Notes: generated from the letters alone by a model not told the origin. A stretch of 64,000 nucleotides of DNA from SIG575 sp045542485 (GCA_045542485.1 JAZQLC010000025.1:62001-126000); one strand, 5' to 3'; counted from the first letter of the stretch, positions 52,317 through 59,792 are shown. Made by a program: numbers and translations.

Positions 52317-53953
52317 TTTATCCTATTCCACAGAAAAATGAGCTTAACGGCGCAAAGATAACTGTAAAAGATGTGAAATTTACAGGTGAGTTTACTGCTC
52401 TTGCCGAAAAGGTTTTTGCATCTTACAATCTGCCTGTATCCGATGAGGGATACTGCGCCGAAATAATAGTTTCAGACAGCAGAAAAACAACATACATTGA
52501 GTCTCTTTCAAAACTCAGCGATGAAAAATATTTTATCACTGCAGATAAGGACAAAGTCAGGCTCGAAGTTTCTTCAAAGCGCGGTGCTTTCAGGGCTGTC
52601 AATACTCTTGCAAAATTAATAGTAAAAGATGAACTGAGAGAAGGAATTCTTGAAGACTATCCTCTTTTCGCAAAGAGAGGATATATTGAGGGCTTTTACG
52701 GTGACACGTGGGAGCAGGGGAAACGCCTTTCGGTTATGTCGTTGATGGCAAAGTATAATATGAATACTTTCTATTATGCACCCAAAGATGACGAGTATCA
52801 TCGCGATAAATGGAGAGAAGCTTATCCTGAAAAAGAGCTTTCAGACCTTAAAAGTCTTTACGATTTCGCTTCTGAAAATCAGATTGATTTCTGTTGGTGC
52901 ATTGGTCCGGGACTTACATACAGATACACATCACCTGAGGATTTTGATTTGCTCATAAACAAAATCAAAAATGTATACTCAATCGGCGTGAGAAATTTCG
53001 GGCTTCTGCTTGATGACATTCCTGCAGACTTCCAATATAAGGAAGATGCTGAGGCTTTTGACAGCACTGTTGATGCGCATATCAGCCTTGTCAATAAGAC
53101 ATATAACGCGCTGAAAGAGTTTGATTCGTCAATTACTCTTACCGTTTGTCCTACCCAGTATTTCGGCGACGAAAAAGGCTATTATATTTCAAAATTCGGC
53201 TCAGGAATCCCTGCCGATGTGAGTCTTTTCTGGACGGGAGCAGAAATTTGTTCCCGTGTGCAGACAACGAGAGAAGCAGATGAATTCTTCCGTTCAACCC
53301 GTCACAGACCTCTCTATTGGGACAATTATCCCGTAAATGATGCGGAAATGTTTCAGGAGATGCATATCGGTGCCCTTATCGGACGCGACAAGGACCTTTA
53401 TAAATCCTGCGAGGGAATAATTTCTAATGTTATGGAGTATGCGGAGTGCTCAAAGCTTCCTCTTTTGACGATTGCGGATTATTTATGGAATCCCGCTTCA
53501 TATGACCCGGACAAATCCCTTGAAAACGCCCAGGAAGAGATGCTTGGAGACAAAAAGGACCTGTTCTTCTATTTTTCGGAACACCTTGGAGTTTCCTGCC
53601 TTAACAGACACGCATCTGCCTTTATGAGCGAAACTTTTGAAAAAATCAATTTCCAAAGAGCAATCGGAAACAAAGAGGAGTCTCTGCGTATTTTCAGAGA
53701 ATATAATCAGAAATGCAGAGAATGTCTTACAATGCTCAGTGATACATCGGTACCTCTTTTTGAGGAAATGCAGAAATGGGTACGCAAGTTTTCAATGTGC
53801 TGTGATTTGCTTGATGCAATCTATGCTATGCAGGAAAATCCTGATGAGAATAAAAAAGCATATCTTGCGGAGTTGCTTGAAAAATATAACTCAGACGCAG
53901 TTGTTCTTACAGGTTTCTGTCTTCGCGAAAATGCAGAAAAAACTCTGAAATAA
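52313..53953 (+). CDS. GH84-like beta-N-acetylhexosaminidase (O-GlcNAcase type)
   Basis: 546 residues starting at TTG that overlaps the SIS stop. The N-terminal alpha/beta domain (about 1-120) is followed by a TIM barrel with the GH84 hallmarks. These are RGYIEGFYGDTWEQGKRL, the catalytic aspartate pair in LLLDDIPADF near residues 231-240, LTVCPTQYFG, and FWTGAEICS. A helical C-terminal part follows. There is no signal peptide, so it may act inside the cell on imported glycans or peptides. GH84 enzymes remove beta-GlcNAc from proteins and glycans by substrate-assisted catalysis. Last gene of the operon. Confidence 0.85.
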   Translation: MIYPIPQKNELNGAKITVKDVKFTGEFTALAEKVFASYNLPVSDEGYCAEIIVSDSRKTTYIESLSKLSDEKYFITADKDKVRLEVSSKRGAFRAVNTLAKLIVKDELREGILEDYPLFAKRGYIEGFYGDTWEQGKRLSVMSLMAKYNMNTFYYAPKDDEYHRDKWREAYPEKELSDLKSLYDFASENQIDFCWCIGPGLTYRYTSPEDFDLLINKIKNVYSIGVRNFGLLLDDIPADFQYKEDAEAFDSTVDAHISLVNKTYNALKEFDSSITLTVCPTQYFGDEKGYYISKFGSGIPADVSLFWTGAEICSRVQTTREADEFFRSTRHRPLYWDNYPVNDAEMFQEMHIGALIGRDKDLYKSCEGIISNVMEYAECSKLPLLTIADYLWNPASYDPDKSLENAQEEMLGDKKDLFFYFSEHLGVSCLNRHASAFMSETFEKINFQRAIGNKEESLRIFREYNQKCRECLTMLSDTSVPLFEEMQKWVRKFSMCCDLLDAIYAMQENPDENKKAYLAELLEKYNSDAVVLTGFCLRENAEKTLK

Positions 53954-53969
53954 TTATAAACAAAAAAAT

Positions 53970-53990
53970 GCTCCCTTGTGCAAAGGGAGC
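53970..53990 (+). repeat. left part of a palindromic repeat, also a possible terminator
   Basis: GCTCCCTT / AAGGGAGC with loop GTGCA, preceded by an A run and followed by TGGACAGG. This type of hairpin is familiar from dispersed repeats in Ruminococcaceae-like genomes. The IS30 element separates it from a second hairpin at 55076-55114. Confidence 0.5.
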
Positions 53991-54008
53991 TGGACAGGTT
54001 ATAATATG

Positions 54009-55070
54009 AAGTGCAACACTGAATAAAAAATAGACAATATACAAACCAAAGTGTAAAATGTAAATAACCACAAATACAAGAACACGGAGGTAAGTATATT
54101 GTCCTACACACATTTTACACTATCTGAACGAAAATATCTACAACAACTTTTATCAGAAAACAAAAGTTTTCGAGAAATTGCAGCAATTTTAGAAAGAAGT
54201 CCGTCAACAATCAGCCGAGAGGTTAAAAGAAACAGGTCGAAATACAAACCTAAAGGGAAAATATATAATAAATATTGGTACAATCATTGGCGAGCCGAAA
54301 ATTTATATATTCGTCGTCGTAGGGAACAACAACGCAGAGCTTTAAAACCAAATACAAAAGAATGGAATTATATAATAGAAAAACTTAATTTGTTTTGGAC
54401 GCCTGAACAAATTGTTAATCGTTATGAGATTGAACACAAAAAGAAGATGGTATCTTTTTCTACAATTTACAGATACATAAACCACGGCGAACTCCCTTGC
54501 ATAGCTAATAAAACTCACTTAAGACGCAGGGGAAAATTATTTATGCCAAGAAGTAGCTGCTACAACACTATTCAACCTGATAGAATAATACCTGAATGGA
54601 CTAAAGAGATAAAAGATAGAACTCGTATCGGTGATTGGGAAGGTGACACTGTTTATGGAGGCGTCGGCAAGGGCCTGGTAGTAACACTGGTTGATAGAAA
54701 AGCAAAATATTTACTTGCAGGAAAACTTCAAAGCCGAAATGCATTATTAACAGAACAAGTAATTGTTGGTCTACTGAAAGGTAAACCAGTAAAAAGTCTT
54801 TCGTTAGATAACGGTTCTGAATTTGCAAATTTCAGAGAAATAGAAAAACAAATTCATGCACCAATATATTTTGCCGAACCACATAAACCCTGGCAACGAG
54901 GAACTAATGAAAACACCAATGACATTTTACGCTTTTTCTTTCCAAAAGGGACAAACTTTCATGAAGTTTCTGATGAGGAATTAGAAAGAGTTGTATATTT
55001 AATTAATACTCGCCCGAGAAAATGCCTTGATTGGAAATCTCCTTTTGAGGTGTTTTGGGGTGTTGCACTT
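54009..55070 (+). mobile_element. IS30-family insertion sequence
   Basis: Terminal inverted repeats AAGTGCAACAC at 54009-54019 and its complement at 55060-55070 bracket one transposase gene (about 1.06 kb in all). No clear target duplication is seen. The right repeat lies inside the last codons of the transposase, whose stop falls 4-6 bases outside. It sits between two halves of a palindromic repeat, in line with the taste of IS30 elements for hairpin targets. Confidence 0.8.
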
Positions 55071-55076
55071 GCTTGA
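54099..55076 (+). CDS. IS30-family transposase
   Basis: 325 residues from a TTG start (MSYTHFTLSERKYLQQLL), preceded by GGAGG. An N-terminal helix-turn-helix (SFREIAAILERSPSTISREV) leads to the DDE catalytic core: D in GDWEGDTV near residue 180, D in SLDNGSEF near 236, and E in RGTNENTN near 270. It appears intact. Codon use is more AT-rich than that of the genes around it, as expected for a mobile gene. Confidence 0.95.
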   Translation: MSYTHFTLSERKYLQQLLSENKSFREIAAILERSPSTISREVKRNRSKYKPKGKIYNKYWYNHWRAENLYIRRRREQQRRALKPNTKEWNYIIEKLNLFWTPEQIVNRYEIEHKKKMVSFSTIYRYINHGELPCIANKTHLRRRGKLFMPRSSCYNTIQPDRIIPEWTKEIKDRTRIGDWEGDTVYGGVGKGLVVTLVDRKAKYLLAGKLQSRNALLTEQVIVGLLKGKPVKSLSLDNGSEFANFREIEKQIHAPIYFAEPHKPWQRGTNENTNDILRFFFPKGTNFHEVSDEELERVVYLINTRPRKCLDWKSPFEVFWGVALA

Positions 55077-55114
55077 CAATCTGCCCTGTCTGCGTAAGCA
55101 GACTGAGGGATTGT
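55076..55114 (+). repeat. right part of the palindromic repeat split by the IS
   Basis: ACAAT pairs with ATTGT, CCCT with AGGG and GTCTGC with GCAGAC around a GTAA loop, ending in ACTGAGGGATTGTG. That ending is common in clostridial dispersed repeats. Confidence 0.5.
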
Positions 55115-55145
55115 GAAAAAAACAGATAAAATTTTTTGTGAAAAA

Positions 55146-55172
55146 CCGCTTTTCTGAATCTTAGAAAAGCGG
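55146..55172. terminator. hairpin after the IS element
   Basis: CCGCTTTTCT / AGAAAAGCGG with loop GAATCTT, preceded by AAAAA and followed by CATTTCTTTTTC. Could act in either direction; it would also end transcription of the HAD gene from the right. Confidence 0.7.
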
Positions 55173-55200
55173 CATTTCTTTTTCTTTATATAACTCTGTA

Positions 55201-55232
55201 TCTATCTCGTCTCTATCTCTGTCTCTGTCTCT
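55201..55232 (+). repeat. pyrimidine-rich TCTSTC microsatellite
   Basis: About 32 bases of TCTATCTC/TCTCTG units with near-perfect period six at the end. Not coding. Confidence 0.6.
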
Positions 55233-55235
55233 GGT

Positions 55236-55267
55236 GAACAATGTTCGCCAATATCCGAACAATGTTC
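55236..55267. promoter_or_regulatory. pair of identical 11-base palindromes
   Basis: GAACAATGTTC at 55236-55246 and again at 55257-55267, centres 21 bases apart (two helical turns). It resembles a LexA half-site pair but with 3 rather than 4 bases between GAAC and GTTC. No promoter or gene start is adjacent; the function is unknown. Confidence 0.35.
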
Positions 55268-55319
55268 ATTTACAATATTCAGAGAACCAATCAGGACAGT
55301 TATTTGAGAAAGGTGAAAA

Positions 55320-55880
55320 TCAGTTCAGTTTTTCAAGCATTTTTTCAATGCTCGTGAAGTGTATAGGTGTGATTCCGAGGGCGGGGAGAGGCTCTAAATT
55401 TTTCAGGTTATCGTCAATCATATAGACCTTGTCAAATTTCTTGTCGAATGAATTTACGCAGTGCATATAAATCGCCGGGTCAGGTTTTGCAATTTTCAGG
55501 TTGCAGGAAATGAAAATTTTATCAAAAAGATACTCAAGATTATATTCTCTCATAATTTTTTCCACAAATCCGAGAGGAGCATTTGAAAGAAGAATTACGG
55601 TGTATTCCTCTCTCAGCTTTTCAATAGTCGGAATGATTTCTTTATTGAGAACTATCAGTTCGTTCCATTCTTTTACAAGCTTTTCTCTTTCTATGCCGAT
55701 TTCCTCAGCCATTGAGTCAAAAATTTCATCCAGTGTTGTTTCACCAAGGTCGCCCGGTACAAAATATTTTTCCTTCAGCTCAGATGCTTTTTCTTTTGAA
55801 AAATATCTTTCAAAAATCACGGGCGCAATCTCACCGAAAATCACACCGAAGCAGTCGAAAATAATAAGTTCATTTTTCAT
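55320..55880 (-). CDS. HAD-superfamily hydrolase
   Basis: 186 residues from the ATG at 55880, preceded by GGTG. The HAD core has the nucleophile motif IIFDCFGVIFG (D, but F in place of the second aspartate), then motif II LLSNAP, the lysine in KIAKPDPAIY and the acidic YMIDDN. The swap in motif I occurs in the FD-x-GG-like branch and may affect its choice of phosphatase substrate. Cytosolic, small alpha-helical cap. Stands alone, divergent from the oxidoreductase. Confidence 0.85.
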   Translation of the reverse strand: MKNELIIFDCFGVIFGEIAPVIFERYFSKEKASELKEKYFVPGDLGETTLDEIFDSMAEEIGIEREKLVKEWNELIVLNKEIIPTIEKLREEYTVILLSNAPLGFVEKIMREYNLEYLFDKIFISCNLKIAKPDPAIYMHCVNSFDKKFDKVYMIDDNLKNLEPLPALGITPIHFTSIEKMLEKLN

Positions 55881-55968
55881 TTTTATCACCATAAATAATT
55901 TACCATAAAGATATTCTTATTGCAACAGTTTTAATCACACAAATTTCAAAATAAAACAGCACTCGATA

Positions 55969-55997
55969 TTGATTTAAATACTGTGATGTGATAAAAT
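55969..55997 (+). promoter_or_regulatory. promoter of the Gfo/Idh/MocA gene
   Basis: TTGATT (55969-55974), 17 bases, TAAAAT (55992-55997), 30 bases before the ATG; AAGGAG is the ribosome site. Confidence 0.65.
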
Positions 55998-56026
55998 ATA
56001 GTCATAAAAATTAAGGAGCGATACCT

Positions 56027-57115
56027 ATGAGCGAAAAAATTATTAAAGTCGGTGTTGTAGGTCTTGGCAGAGGCACAGCAGTTGCAAGGTGTCTTGCAGG
56101 ACTCAAGAACGCTAAGCTTGTTTCAGTCTGTGACCATAATCCTGCAATTCTCAAATCAGGCTATGAAGAACTTGCTGAGGCAGTAAAGGACCCTGATCTT
56201 ATTCAGTTCAGCGATTATGATGAATTTCTTAAATCAGATATAGATGCAGTTATCGTTGCGACAGAGGCTGTTTACCACGTGCCGATTGTAATCAAGGCTT
56301 TTGAGGCAGGGAAACACGTTCTCTGCGAAATTCCCTCAGTGAACTCCATTGAAGAAGCAAGGGAACTCAAAAACGCTTGTCTTGCACATCCCGAGCTTAC
56401 ATATATGGCTGCGGAGAACTGCTGCTACTGGGCATTTATCCAGACTTGGAAAAAGATGCACGAAGACGGTCAGTTCGGCGAAATCGCATATGCAGAGGCA
56501 GAATATCTTCACGCACTCGACCCCAAGGAGTTTTCACCAACATATTATCCCGAGGGTCACTGGAGAACATATCAACCTGCAATCAGATATCTGACACACG
56601 AACTTGGTCCTCTTCTTTATGTGATGAATGACCGTTGCGTGAGTGTAACCTGTATGGAGGCTGACATCAACTATGACCCCTACACACCTGAAAGAAAAGA
56701 AACAGGTGTAGCACTCTTCAAAACAGCAAAGGGTGCAGTTATCAGACTTCTTGTGTCATTCGGCGCATATACAAGCTACGACCACAACTACCGTATCTGC
56801 GGTACAAAGGGAACAATCGAAACAGACAGAAGAGACATTGTTGACCGCTCACATTCACTGGCAAGTCTTTCAAGCATTCCCGGAACATTCTCAGCAAAAA
56901 TCGATATCCCCGTAACAACTTGCTATGAGGGTGAAGATTCAAGCGGACACGGTGGTGCAGACGCAAAAATGGTGAAGGATTTCATTGATTGTCTTGTTGA
57001 AGGCAGAAAGCCCGAACTTGATGTTGATTTTGCTATTCAGATGTCACTTCCCGGTATTATTGCTCACGAATCAGCTGTTCAGGGCGGAGTACCCATGGAA
57101 ATCCCCGAGTTTTAA
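56027..57115 (+). CDS. Gfo/Idh/MocA-family oxidoreductase
   Basis: 362 residues. The N-terminal Rossmann domain has the dinucleotide loop VGVVGLGRGTAVARCL, and the EIPSVNS block supplies the catalytic-lysine region of the family in a variant form (lysine replaced in the usual EKP). A C-terminal alpha/beta domain has YLTHELGPLLYVM with the histidine expected in the active site. Substrates in this family are sugars, cyclitols and related polyols. Inositol dehydrogenation is possible but there is no link to the inositol operon 48 kb away. Monocistronic with its own promoter and terminator. Confidence 0.85.
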   Translation: MSEKIIKVGVVGLGRGTAVARCLAGLKNAKLVSVCDHNPAILKSGYEELAEAVKDPDLIQFSDYDEFLKSDIDAVIVATEAVYHVPIVIKAFEAGKHVLCEIPSVNSIEEARELKNACLAHPELTYMAAENCCYWAFIQTWKKMHEDGQFGEIAYAEAEYLHALDPKEFSPTYYPEGHWRTYQPAIRYLTHELGPLLYVMNDRCVSVTCMEADINYDPYTPERKETGVALFKTAKGAVIRLLVSFGAYTSYDHNYRICGTKGTIETDRRDIVDRSHSLASLSSIPGTFSAKIDIPVTTCYEGEDSSGHGGADAKMVKDFIDCLVEGRKPELDVDFAIQMSLPGIIAHESAVQGGVPMEIPEF

Positions 57116-57141
57116 TCGGCGATAATTAATATTAAAGTTTA

Positions 57142-57172
57142 CAACCGAGTGTCAGACACTCGGTTGTTTTTT
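57142..57172 (+). terminator. terminator of the Gfo/Idh/MocA gene
   Basis: A 25-base palindrome CAACCGAGTGTC-A-GACACTCGGTTG followed by six T. Confidence 0.93.
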
Positions 57173-57197
57173 GTGTGTAAAAAAGACAATATCACTG

Positions 57198-57249
57198 CAC
57201 AAACAAAAAAACAAGCAACCCACAGAGGTGGATTACTTGTCTTTGGTGC
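57198..57249 (-). repeat. copy 1 of a 52-base repeat: tRNA-Leu terminator plus 3' end remnant
   Basis: Matches 58473-58524 at 50 of 52 positions; the two changes lie in the hairpin loop. On the minus strand it reads GCACCA, then a 13-base stem with a T run. Just before it, TTCAAGT, the T-loop sequence of tRNA-Leu, is joined directly to GCACCA, so this is a decayed tRNA 3' end. Confidence 0.8.
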
Positions 57250-57313
57250 ACTTGAACAATCCAAATCGAATCAATAGTTTGGCTTGATACTTTCTTTAGG
57301 TTAAACAATATTT

Positions 57314-58291
57314 TTATTGTTGTTGTACTGTAATATATTTCCCATCTTCGGTTACTGTAACACAGAATTCTTCCACTAATGGATAACCTTTATATTTTAA
57401 ATAAAAATGGCAATTATCCCATGAATTTTTCGAAACATAATCATATATTTCTTTAGTTAATTCTTGCTTAGAATCTTTTTTTACACAATCTGCAATCATA
57501 GTAACCTTTGCTTTATCTGTAATGTTACCATCGTCATAAGGATCCAAAGACATCCAAACTTCGTCAATTTCATTTTTGTGAATATCAGGAAATTGAAAAT
57601 CTTTTTTTACAAGCAACAAGTTTAATGAGGAATCATCGGGCTGTTCAAATATAAAATCGTTACTTTCTCCGCAAAACGAAAAATAGGAATACGGTGGTAA
57701 TAAATCATGTATTGAATTATCCGAAATATATATTTTTTCTCGTAACACTCCTTCAACGAGATGATAAGGATACATATCCGGATTTTCGATAGTTCCTGTT
57801 GCTAAGTAAGTATTGTCAGCATCAAGCCAATAAACATAAGTATCATTTCCATATAATATTCCGTCATGAAATCCTTCATCATCATATAAATAAGTTGCTT
57901 CATATACAGATGTACTCATTAAATATATTGCCGTAGTCAGCAATGATACTGATAAAGTGAAAACAATTGCAGTAACAACTAATAACCTTTTTACAAAATT
58001 TCTTTGAGAAATCACTTTTTCAGTTTCTTGTACGGAAGCTATCAAATTATCTTCTGACTTTTGAGTAAAAGTTTCTTCGGGGATTTTTTCTCCTGTAAGC
58101 AATTCATTTACTGTTATACCCAATATGTTGGCAAGTGGAACTAAAAGAGATGAGTCAGGCATTCCCTTACCTGTTTCCCAACGAGAAATAGCTTTATCTG
58201 TAACATTAAGTTTTTCTGCAAGCTGAGCTTGAGTCAATTCTTTTTCTTTTCTTAGAGTAGAAATAAATATACCTATCTTATTTTCATTCAT
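57314..58291 (-). CDS. membrane-anchored XRE-family transcriptional regulator
   Basis: 325 residues. The N-terminal HTH_3 domain (residues about 7-61; LTQAQLAEKLNVTDKAISRW is the helix-turn-helix) is followed by a linker, one membrane helix (about 102-126) and a 200-residue outer domain with no recognised fold. This layout suggests a sensor that reads a signal outside and acts on DNA inside. Codons are clearly more AT-rich than in nearby housekeeping genes, and the gene is bracketed by two copies of the tRNA-Leu terminator, so it was probably acquired. GGAGGCG precedes the ATG. Target genes unknown; autoregulation is likely. Confidence 0.85.
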   Translation of the reverse strand: MNENKIGIFISTLRKEKELTQAQLAEKLNVTDKAISRWETGKGMPDSSLLVPLANILGITVNELLTGEKIPEETFTQKSEDNLIASVQETEKVISQRNFVKRLLVVTAIVFTLSVSLLTTAIYLMSTSVYEATYLYDDEGFHDGILYGNDTYVYWLDADNTYLATGTIENPDMYPYHLVEGVLREKIYISDNSIHDLLPPYSYFSFCGESNDFIFEQPDDSSLNLLLVKKDFQFPDIHKNEIDEVWMSLDPYDDGNITDKAKVTMIADCVKKDSKQELTKEIYDYVSKNSWDNCHFYLKYKGYPLVEEFCVTVTEDGKYITVQQQ

Positions 58292-58344
58292 TAAAATCGC
58301 CTCCTATGATAATGATTATACAGTATTTATTGTATTTTTGCACC

Positions 58345-58357
58345 CTATGAATCATAG
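58345..58357. promoter_or_regulatory. possible operator of the XRE gene
   Basis: Perfect 13-base palindrome CTATGA-A-TCATAG just upstream of the gene's TATAAT-like -10 (about 58315-58320, minus strand). A half-site CTATGA recurs at 58304, next to the ribosome site. It fits autoregulation by the XRE protein. Confidence 0.45.
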
Positions 58358-58407
58358 AATTGGCATTATATAACGCAAAAAGCAAAAATTTACTACGAAA
58401 GGACGCT

Positions 58408-58470
58408 TTGCCGTCACGGCAACGATTATAATTGGCTTTGCCAATAGGCAGGTTCAAGTCCTGTCACTTC
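58408..58470 (+). other. tRNA-like remnant on the plus strand
   Basis: Two trinucleotide-loop hairpins, TTGCCG-TCA-CGGCAA (58408-58422) and ATTGGC-TTT-GCCAAT (58431-58445), precede GCAGG-TTCAAGT-CCTGT (58449-58465). The last is a T arm identical to that of the adjacent tRNA-Leu but on the opposite strand. No matching 5' acceptor strand is found, so it is not a working tRNA. Confidence 0.4.
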
Positions 58471-58472
58471 TT

Positions 58473-58524
58473 CACAAACAAAAAAACAAGCAACCCACAA
58501 AAGTGGATTACTTGTCTTTGGTGC
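58473..58524 (-). terminator. tRNA-Leu terminator (copy 2 of the 52-base repeat)
   Basis: Directly after the tRNA CCA end, minus strand ACAAGTAATCCAC pairs over 13 bases (two G-T pairs) with GTGGGTTGCTTGT around a TTTT loop, followed by TTTTTTTG. Hairpin at 58486-58515. Confidence 0.88.
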
Positions 58525-58605
58525 GGATAACAGGACTTGAACCTGCACAGCCTTGCAACTATTAGAACCTGAATCTAACGCGTCTGCCAATTCCGCCATA
58601 TCCGC
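58519..58605 (-). tRNA. tRNA-Leu (anticodon CAG)
   Basis: An 87-base cloverleaf with a long variable arm, as expected for leucine. The acceptor GCGGATA pairs with TATCCGC. The anticodon stem TTAGA/TCTAA holds the loop TTCAGGT, giving anticodon CAG for CUG codons. The T arm is CAGG-TTCAAGT-CCTG, and CCA is encoded. It has its own promoter (TTGACA, 17 bases, TAAAAT at 58713-58685 on the minus strand) and terminator. Confidence 0.95.
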
Positions 58606-58684
58606 ATATTCGTTTCCATAAAATTTTACACGGAGTGGAAACTTCTCCGAGGTGGGGCACACAGCCTTATCCACAACATTCAAT

Positions 58685-58713
58685 ATTTTATCATAAGAAA
58701 TTCCCATTGTCAA
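58685..58713 (-). promoter_or_regulatory. promoter of tRNA-Leu
   Basis: Minus strand TTGACA (58713-58708), 17 bases, TAAAAT (58690-58685), about 80 bases before the mature tRNA. The leader contains a perfect DnaA-box sequence (TTATCCACA, 58667-58675, plus strand) and a CGGAG/CTCCG hairpin. Confidence 0.7.
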
Positions 58714-58741
58714 GGAAAACATAGGATAAATATATGATTTT

Positions 58742-59671
58742 TTAAAAACTTTCAAGCAAATCCGGGTTTGCAAACACCTGGTCAAGTCTCTTCATAAACG
58801 GTGCTGCATCGCCGAAATCAAGAGCTCTGTGGTCAAAGATAATCAGCATAGGCAGGAATGAACGGGGCATAATTTCGCCGTTTACAACGCCGGGTGCATC
58901 ATATACGGCGCCGAGACCGATTGCGCAAAGCTGAGGGGGAATAACTTCTATAACTGAGGGTCTGCATACAGAGCCTCTGTAAATTGAGCCAAGGTTAGAA
59001 ATGGTTATAGTGCCTTGCTCAATGTCTTGCTTGACAATTCTGTCCTTTTCGGGGATTTTCTTATACTCTTTCTTTGCTTTGCCACTGAGTGTTTTAACTC
59101 TGTGTTTACCAAGCTTTGCTCCTGCGAGTCTGCCGAAAACCGTGCCGAGTTTAAGCTTTTTCAGAGCGCTGATTGTGTTATCCATTGAAACAGAGAACAT
59201 AGCTTCCGTAATGTTTGTGTTTTCAAGCTTTCTGCGGACATCGTCAATGTATTCCTGCATTTCTGCCATTGTGCGTGATTCAAAGTTATGCAGATTGATT
59301 GTCATCATACTTTCGTCAGGCATAATCATCGGCATTGAAATGTTGATGTCCTTGTAATACTCAATTTTGCCTTTGAGAAAAAGGCGGTTGAACTGAATGT
59401 GGCCGTTAAGGGCAGGGCATACCTTGAGACCTTCCACAATAACTCTGAGCATAAGCGTGTTTATGCTGATTCCCTCAAGCTTTCCCTGGCTTTTCAGCTC
59501 TTTGAAACGAGCCATAAACTCTGTCACATCAGGCTCATAAATCACACCTGCATGGGGGATAGTCTCCCAGGATTCTGATGTCATATTTGAAACGATTTTT
59601 CTCTGCAAATCAAAGTGAGTTGATCTGACAGCTTCGAAATATTTTTTACCTTTGTATTCTTTCTGCTCCAT
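58742..59671 (-). CDS. stand-alone 2-oxoacid dehydrogenase E2-type acyltransferase
   Basis: 309 residues from the ATG at 59671 (GGTGATAAT upstream). It is only the catalytic domain of the E2/chloramphenicol-acetyltransferase fold: SINTLMLRVIVEGLKVCPALNG, then TITISNLGSIYRGS, and the active-site histidine in LIIFDHRALDFGDAAPF. The usual D-H-R-x-x-D-G reads D-H-R-A-L-D-F here. Lipoyl and E1/E3-binding domains are missing, and no E1 or E3 genes are near. It probably acetylates or acylates a small molecule or cofactor-bound group; the substrate is unknown. Confidence 0.82.
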   Translation of the reverse strand: MEQKEYKGKKYFEAVRSTHFDLQRKIVSNMTSESWETIPHAGVIYEPDVTEFMARFKELKSQGKLEGISINTLMLRVIVEGLKVCPALNGHIQFNRLFLKGKIEYYKDINISMPMIMPDESMMTINLHNFESRTMAEMQEYIDDVRRKLENTNITEAMFSVSMDNTISALKKLKLGTVFGRLAGAKLGKHRVKTLSGKAKKEYKKIPEKDRIVKQDIEQGTITISNLGSIYRGSVCRPSVIEVIPPQLCAIGLGAVYDAPGVVNGEIMPRSFLPMLIIFDHRALDFGDAAPFMKRLDQVFANPDLLESF

Positions 59672-59792
59672 ATTATCACCTGTAAAATATAGTGAAAACA
59701 TTGTACACGATATATGGGAAAATTGCAAATTAAAAATTATTACATTGACATAAAAAGTATTAATATGATATTATATTTTCGAGGTGAGAAAT

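Noticed and set aside
55236..55267. LexA/SOS boxes
   Set aside because: The Gram-positive SOS box is GAAC-N4-GTTC. These palindromes have only three central bases and no SOS gene start is adjacent.
54009..58605. One large integrative element from the IS30 to tRNA-Leu
   Set aside because: No integrase, conjugation or phage genes are present, and the HAD and Gfo/Idh/MocA genes have the codon style of the core genome. Separate small events fit better.
58667..58675. Perfect DnaA box TTATCCACA as a sign of a replication origin
   Set aside because: A single site in the tRNA-Leu leader, with no cluster, AT-rich unwinding region or dnaA/dnaN genes nearby.
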